From: Bradyrhizobium sp. 21
Lineage (GTDB): Bacteria; Pseudomonadota; Alphaproteobacteria; Rhizobiales; Xanthobacteraceae
Assembly: GCF_023073335.1 (NCBI RefSeq)
Contig: NZ_JADPJG010000029.1
Coordinates: forward strand, 52,866 to 116,865
DNA length: 64,000 nucleotides
Reading direction: 5' to 3'
The translations under genes and the position numbers were made by a program. The notes below the pieces were generated by a model. It ran no database searches and had not been told where the DNA came from. It worked only from the letters and a program-made list of their open reading frames with translations. The number at the start of each line of letters is the position of its first letter. Within the stretch, counting starts at the first letter, position 1. Below are positions 60,234 through 64,000 of the stretch, piece after piece.

Positions 60234-60331
60234 AGGCACGTTTCCTTACCGGGTCTTCAATCCTGGTGTTCCATGGTTGCGCATTGAGAGGGGTTGGGAT
60301 TTGACTCACGTGAGGCAACCAGGAGGCTGCC

Positions 60332-60688
60332 ATGAGTACAGATTTCAGCATCAGGCCGGTGGGGATACCGGTCCCAACGCAGATCGTAACGACGTCAAAT
60401 ACGGCGGCGAACGAGGCGGTGCAAACTGATTTGCCGGTGAGCCAGACGGTCGCCGCAAGCGATGCGAGCGCGCCTGTGCGCAATAGCTTGCAGAACGAGA
60501 ACGTCTCGCGCCAGGTCGTGTTCGACCAAGCGGCGGCGTCTTTCGTCTTTCAGGTGGTCAACGACAGGACCGATGCAGTGGTCAACCAGTTCCCCGACGA
60601 AGCGATGCTGCGCCGGCGAGCCTATTTCCACGCAGAAGATCTGAAGTCGCAGCCCTCGCGTCCGTCCAGCACGGACCGCAGCGCCTGA
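60332..60688 (+). CDS. FlaG-like flagellar protein
   Basis: The 118-aa product starts MSTDFSIRPVGIPVPTQIVT after the ribosome site CCAGGAGGCTGCC. It has a disordered N-terminal half and a compact C-terminal region, RQVVFDQAAASFVFQVVNDR then TDAVVNQFPDEAMLRRRAYF, which resembles the FlaG fold (a strand, VV.V.D..T..VV.QIP). FlaG proteins affect filament length. It lies between flgI operon and flaF. The call is tentative. Confidence 0.55.
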   Translation: MSTDFSIRPVGIPVPTQIVTTSNTAANEAVQTDLPVSQTVAASDASAPVRNSLQNENVSRQVVFDQAAASFVFQVVNDRTDAVVNQFPDEAMLRRRAYFHAEDLKSQPSRPSSTDRSA

Positions 60689-60691
60689 CGA

Positions 60692-60835
60692 TCAGGCGTC
60701 GCGCGTCGCAACGGCCGTGTCGAGATGGCTCGAGCCGGTCGCGGGATCGGTGACGACGTCCCTGATCTGCGCCTTGCCGGTATCCGTCAGCGTGAACTTG
60801 GCGTTGCCGAAGCGGAACGAGCCGTGCTTGATCAC
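60692..60835 (-). CDS. Small ORF coupled to flaF (47 aa)
   Basis: GTG 60833-60835 overlaps the flaF TGA (GTGA) and opens a frame starting with IKHGSFRFGNAKFTLTDTGK, then AQIRDVVTDPATGSSHLDTA and VATRDA. The composition is protein-like with beta-strand character. Its position suggests translation by reinitiation after flaF. It faces the FlaG-like gene tail to tail. No family recognised. Confidence 0.45.
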   Translation of the reverse strand: MIKHGSFRFGNAKFTLTDTGKAQIRDVVTDPATGSSHLDTAVATRDA

Positions 60836-61200
60836 GGACGGCCGGACAGACCGGCGGCGATATTGCGGTTGATCTCGATCAGCGGACGGAAGTGATCGAA
60901 CTGCGGGCTCATCTGCAGCGCGGCGGTCTGGCTCAGCACGAACACGCTGATGTTGGCGATTTTCTGCCGGACGTCGATCGGTTGCGGATTGCTGTCGCGC
61001 ATCGCCTCGCTCAGGAAAATCGTCCAGAGCTTGCGATTGAACATCAGAGCCTGCGTGGTCTGCTCGCTGAACGGGTCGGCGTTGTTCACCGCATCCTGGA
61101 GCTTGTTCGCGGCCTTGAGCAGGGTCTGCGCTTCGATGTCGCGAGGAGATGCGGTGGTCGTGGCAACACGCGCGTAGGCCGAGGCAGCGGAATTCGACAT
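60832..61200 (-). CDS. flaF: Flagellin synthesis regulator FlaF
   Basis: The 122-aa protein starts MSNSAASAYARVATTTASPR, followed by DIEAQTLLKAANKLQDAVNN, then NRKLWTIFLSEAMRDSNPQP and RQKIANISVFVLSQTAALQM, the FlaF signature. In Caulobacter FlaF is needed for flagellin secretion and synthesis and acts opposite to FlbT. AAGGTG lies six bases before ATG 61200. It sits directly downstream of the flagellin terminator; flbT is not in the window. Confidence 0.9.
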   Translation of the reverse strand: MSNSAASAYARVATTTASPRDIEAQTLLKAANKLQDAVNNADPFSEQTTQALMFNRKLWTIFLSEAMRDSNPQPIDVRQKIANISVFVLSQTAALQMSPQFDHFRPLIEINRNIAAGLSGRP

Positions 61201-61429
61201 CAATCACACCTTGGAGGTTACCTAGCCCGTTGAACGCGCTTAAGGATTTCTTTCCCGACCCTAGGCAGCACCGCTTAAGATTTGCTTACGTGTGTGCTTG
61301 GAAGCACTCCGGACTATTACGGGGCACGGAGTTCTTCGTCGTCACGAAGCTAGATGCGCACATGCACGCTGTAAACACGTTTAGCGTGATGCGCATCATC
61401 TCGGCTAATCCGCTCTTAGCGATCTCTGT

Positions 61430-61460
61430 AAAAAGAACGGCGGAGCATTAGCCCCGCCGC
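61430..61460 (-). terminator. Terminator of the flagellin gene
   Basis: On the minus strand CGGCGG, a GGGCTAATGCT loop region and CCGCCG are followed by TTCTTTTT, about 30 bases after the flagellin stop. Confidence 0.7.
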
Positions 61461-61492
61461 GATGTGTCGAGTTGCGATCTTGCGCCGCGAGA

Positions 61493-63781
61493 TTAGCGGA
61501 GCAGCTGCAGCACGCTCTGTTGCGACTGGTTGGCCAGCGACAGCGCGGACACCGCGATCGACTGGCGGGTCGACAGCGCCTGGCTGTTCGCCGCTTCCTC
61601 GTTGGTGTCGGCGAGTGTCAGGTTGGCCGAGCCGGTCTGCAGAACGTTGATCAGGTTCTTGGAGAAATCCTGGCGCACCTGCACGATCGACAGATTCGAA
61701 CCGAGCGAAGAACCTTCGGAGCGCAGCGTGCTCGAGGCGGCATTCAGGCTGGCCAGCACCTTGTTGGTGGCACCGTTGTCGATGAAGTCCGTGCCGGGAA
61801 CGAGATTGCTGAGACCGAGACCGGCGGCGTTGAACACGACGCCGTTGATGCCGAGCGTCGAGCTGCCGTTCTCGTTGAAGACCAGCTTCAGCGTGTCGCC
61901 GTTGAGCAGGTTGACGCCGTTGAAGGACGAGTCCTGCGATGTCGTGTCGATCTGCGCCAGGATGTTGTTGAACTGACTGACCAGGCCGGAGCGCGCCGTC
62001 TGCGCGACGGGATCCTGAATCGGGGGCTGCGCGGTGGTAAAGGCCAGCACGCCGGTGAGCGTACCGCCGACCGTGCCGCCTGCGGTACTCGAGCCGAGGG
62101 TCGAGGACGCGTACTCGTTGACGGTGGTGACCGTCAGCACGCCGTTGGCATCGATGGTCGCCGTCAGGTGGTTGGCTTGAAGCTGCACATTGAGCTGGTC
62201 GAGCGTCTTGACGGTGCCGTTGGTGCCGTCGCCGAAGGTGACGTTGACCGCCGTGCCGCCGTTGAAGGAGGTGAAGGTCAGCGTCTTGCCGCTGACGCCG
62301 CCAACACCGGAGTTGCGCGCCGCGGCGAAAGCGGTGGCCGTTCCCGTGTTGCCGCTGAGACCGAACGCGTTGAGCGCGTTGCCGGTGCCGGTGATCGACA
62401 GGTCGGCGTTGATGCCGGTGGAGAGCGCAAGCTGACCGCTGCTGTTGACCGACGAGGGGATCTGGCCCGCGGTGGTCGACAGCGTCGCCGCGCCGTTGAA
62501 GATGCTGGCGGTCTTGACGCCGGTGGCGAGGTCGATCGAGTTGAGCAGATCGGTGAGCGTCGCGCTCTGGAGGTAGACGGTCGAATTACCGTTGCCGTCG
62601 GTGACGATATTGTTGTTGACGCCGCCGGAGGTCACGCTCAACGCCGACTGGGGCGACTGGGCGTTTTTGAACGTGATGGTGTGGCCGTCGATGTTCAGCG
62701 TCGAGCCGTCCTGAACGAGCGAGCCGAGCGAGCCCGCGGTGGTCGATCGGTCCGCGCTCACGCTCGCATTGCCTGCGCCGGTCGCCGCGGTCAGACCGAG
62801 CTTGTTGAGGAAGTCGGCCTTGCCCGTCAGGCTCAGATCGGCGCCGGTCGAACTCTTCAGCGTGACCTGGCCGCCCGTGACGGATGATGCCACCTGCAGC
62901 GTACCGATCGGACCGGTCGAGCCGCTGACCGTAATGGTTGCCGCGCCTGCACTGATTGCCGCGGTCTTGACGCCGCTGGCGAGGTCGATCGCACTTAGCA
63001 CATCGTTGACAGTCGCGCCGGGCGCGGCCGGCGTTCCCTCGTAGACGATCGAATTGCCGTTACCGTCCGTGGCGATGTGCCCGCTGGGGTTGAGGCCCCA
63101 GCCGGTCGGCTGCGTCGTCGGGGCGATACCGGTGCGGAAGGTGATGGTCTTGCCGTTGACCGTGATGGTGTCGCCGTCCGCGGGCGGCGCGCCGAAGGTG
63201 GTGGATGTCGTGGTGCCGACCAGCGTGGTGGTACCGGAGAGTGCAGTCGTGCCGTCGGCCGCGGTCGCGGCGAACCCGACATTCGTGCCCGCGTTCGAGC
63301 CCAGCGAGGCGCCGAGCGCGGCGGTTCCCGTGACCGGGGTCACGCCACCGGCTGCGCCGGTATAGAGCACGTTGCTCTTGGCGGTCGCGCTCGCATAGGA
63401 AGTCGTGCCGCGCAGATCGGCGGGCGTCGCACCGGGAATCGTGGTGGAGACGTTCGACTTGGTGGAGTAGCCGACCGTGGTCTGGAGCGCCTGGTTGGCG
63501 ATCGACTTGGCGCTGTCGATCAGCTTCTGCAGCGAGGTGATGCCGGTGTTGGCGGCCTGGAGCACCTGCACACCGTTGTTGATGCCATCCAGCAGGTTGC
63601 CGATGTCGCTCGCCCGATTGTCCAACCCCTGCGCCGTGAAGAAGTTGGTGGGGTTGTCGAGCGCCGTGTTGACCTTCTTACCGGTCGACAGCCGCTCCTG
63701 CGTCGTGGCCAGCAAGTCGGCCGTCGACTGCAGCGACAACAGGTTCTGGCGAACGGACGCCGAGAGAACGATGTTGGACAT
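61493..63781 (-). CDS. fliC: Long flagellin with duplicated inner domains
   Basis: The 762-aa filament protein has flagellin ends: residues 1-105 (VLSASVRQNLLSLQSTADLL, RLSTGKKVNTALDNPTNFFT) and about 590-762 (VQVRQDFSKNLINVLQTGSA, SLANQSQQSVLQLLR at the end). The middle contains two clear repeats, about 202-330 and 359-475, each with HTITF/KTITF, TDGNGNSxVY, LxSIDLAxGVKTA and ADLSxTG, plus a weaker third at 496-565. I recognise these as DUF1522-type inserts. Size fits the thick-flagellum flagellins of Bradyrhizobium. A CtrA-type box lies about 95 bp upstream. Confidence 0.93.
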   Translation of the reverse strand: MSNIVLSASVRQNLLSLQSTADLLATTQERLSTGKKVNTALDNPTNFFTAQGLDNRASDIGNLLDGINNGVQVLQAANTGITSLQKLIDSAKSIANQALQTTVGYSTKSNVSTTIPGATPADLRGTTSYASATAKSNVLYTGAAGGVTPVTGTAALGASLGSNAGTNVGFAATAADGTTALSGTTTLVGTTTSTTFGAPPADGDTITVNGKTITFRTGIAPTTQPTGWGLNPSGHIATDGNGNSIVYEGTPAAPGATVNDVLSAIDLASGVKTAAISAGAATITVSGSTGPIGTLQVASSVTGGQVTLKSSTGADLSLTGKADFLNKLGLTAATGAGNASVSADRSTTAGSLGSLVQDGSTLNIDGHTITFKNAQSPQSALSVTSGGVNNNIVTDGNGNSTVYLQSATLTDLLNSIDLATGVKTASIFNGAATLSTTAGQIPSSVNSSGQLALSTGINADLSITGTGNALNAFGLSGNTGTATAFAAARNSGVGGVSGKTLTFTSFNGGTAVNVTFGDGTNGTVKTLDQLNVQLQANHLTATIDANGVLTVTTVNEYASSTLGSSTAGGTVGGTLTGVLAFTTAQPPIQDPVAQTARSGLVSQFNNILAQIDTTSQDSSFNGVNLLNGDTLKLVFNENGSSTLGINGVVFNAAGLGLSNLVPGTDFIDNGATNKVLASLNAASSTLRSEGSSLGSNLSIVQVRQDFSKNLINVLQTGSANLTLADTNEEAANSQALSTRQSIAVSALSLANQSQQSVLQLLR

Positions 63782-63875
63782 TGGCGAGTCTTCCTCTTGA
63801 ACCGGGTACGAATCGGCCGCGCGGTCTTGAAAGCGGGCTTTTGTCCAGTCTTAGGGGGTCTCCTTTAAAGTATGG

Positions 63876-63890
63876 TTAACGCCGGTTTAA
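63876..63890. promoter_or_regulatory. CtrA-type box upstream of the flagellin
   Basis: TTAACGCCGGTTTAA is an exact TTAA-N7-TTAA, 95 bp upstream of the flagellin start. Confidence 0.65.
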
Positions 63891-63936
63891 GGGATAGGGT
63901 TAATGGCCGGTGAAGGCCCCTGCCCGCCTCCGGACG

Positions 63937-63972
63937 CAAAAAAGAGCGGCGGGGCAACTGGCCCCGCCGCTC
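63937..63972 (-). terminator. Terminator of a gene beyond the right edge
   Basis: GAGCGGCGGGGC, loop AACT region and GGCCCCGCCGCTC. On the minus strand it is followed by TTTTTT, so it ends a minus-strand gene lying past base 64000. Its arms resemble those of the flagellin terminator at 61430, which suggests a tandem flagellin copy. Confidence 0.7.
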
Positions 63973-64000
63973 GATTTATTTAGTGATTTCAGATGCTTAT

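Overview
The window looks like a chromosomal segment of a Bradyrhizobium-type alphaproteobacterium (Bradyrhizobium/Rhodopseudomonas lineage). The base composition is high-GC. RecA, CckA, DksA and FliX are alphaproteobacterial in type. The flagellin is very long (762 aa) and resembles the thick-flagellum flagellins of Bradyrhizobium. Families of short palindromic repeats recur between genes. I see no tRNA, rRNA, CRISPR array, insertion sequence or prophage. The identification rests on protein recognition by eye, not on a search.

Layout. 1-1.2 kb: the last codons of gcvP and a DUF1835-type protein. 1.2-2.4 kb: recA with a GTTC-N7-GTTC LexA box. 2.4-5.0 kb: a cluster of very small genes (29-65 aa), including a paralogous pair, two Cys-rich zinc-ribbon-like proteins, single-TM peptides and one frameshifted gene. 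5.2-5.5 kb: two related, tandem sRNA candidates with strong terminators. 5.5-16.9 kb: small conserved proteins, a PaaI-type thioesterase, HdeA-like and PilZ proteins, a membrane-anchored PQQ dehydrogenase, a YeeE/YedE sulfur-transport pair, a GNAT-like protein, a DsbA/FrnE-like oxidoreductase and an XRE regulator. 17.1-19.1 kb: a SET-domain methyltransferase and a lysine-rich histone-H1-like DUF6321 protein. 19.1-22.9 kb: a TetR repressor divergent from a carotenoid oxygenase, followed by small membrane proteins including a YciB homologue, with the same palindromic operator at two promoters. 23.5-28.1 kb: class I fumarase, secreted and small proteins, an ICMT-like methyltransferase and a GST. 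28.4-33.3 kb: an ABC importer of the nitrate/sulfonate/taurine type, a Crp/Fnr regulator and an allophanate-hydrolase-like amidase. 33.5-34.5 kb: a Tim44-domain protein.

34.8-63.8 kb is mainly motility. It holds the cell-cycle kinase cckA; the operon flgB-flgC-fliE-fliQ-fliR-flhB; fliO-fliP; fliL-fliM-DUF6468-motE and a 1250-aa periplasmic TPR protein; flgF-flgG-flgA-flgH; fliX; flgI-flgJ and a FlgN-like gene; a FlaG-like gene; flaF with a coupled small ORF; and a flagellin. dksA, a hydratase-like gene and an HxlR/NAD(P)-binding pair lie inside this block. A terminator at the right edge suggests that another minus-strand gene, perhaps a second flagellin, lies just outside.

Regulation visible in the DNA: CtrA-type boxes (TTAA-N7-TTAA) lie upstream of flgB, the TPR gene and the flagellin, with a one-mismatch box at fliX. 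A palindrome GGCARAAYYTGCC occurs in the flgB/fliO, fliX/flgI and fliL/flgF intergenic regions. In the last two it lies about 90-100 bp upstream of sigma-54-like -24/-12 elements. This resembles the CtrA -> FlbD/sigma-54 hierarchy known from Caulobacter. The most system-like new finding is the TetR/carotenoid-oxygenase regulon. The SET methyltransferase/histone-like pair and the tandem sRNAs come next.
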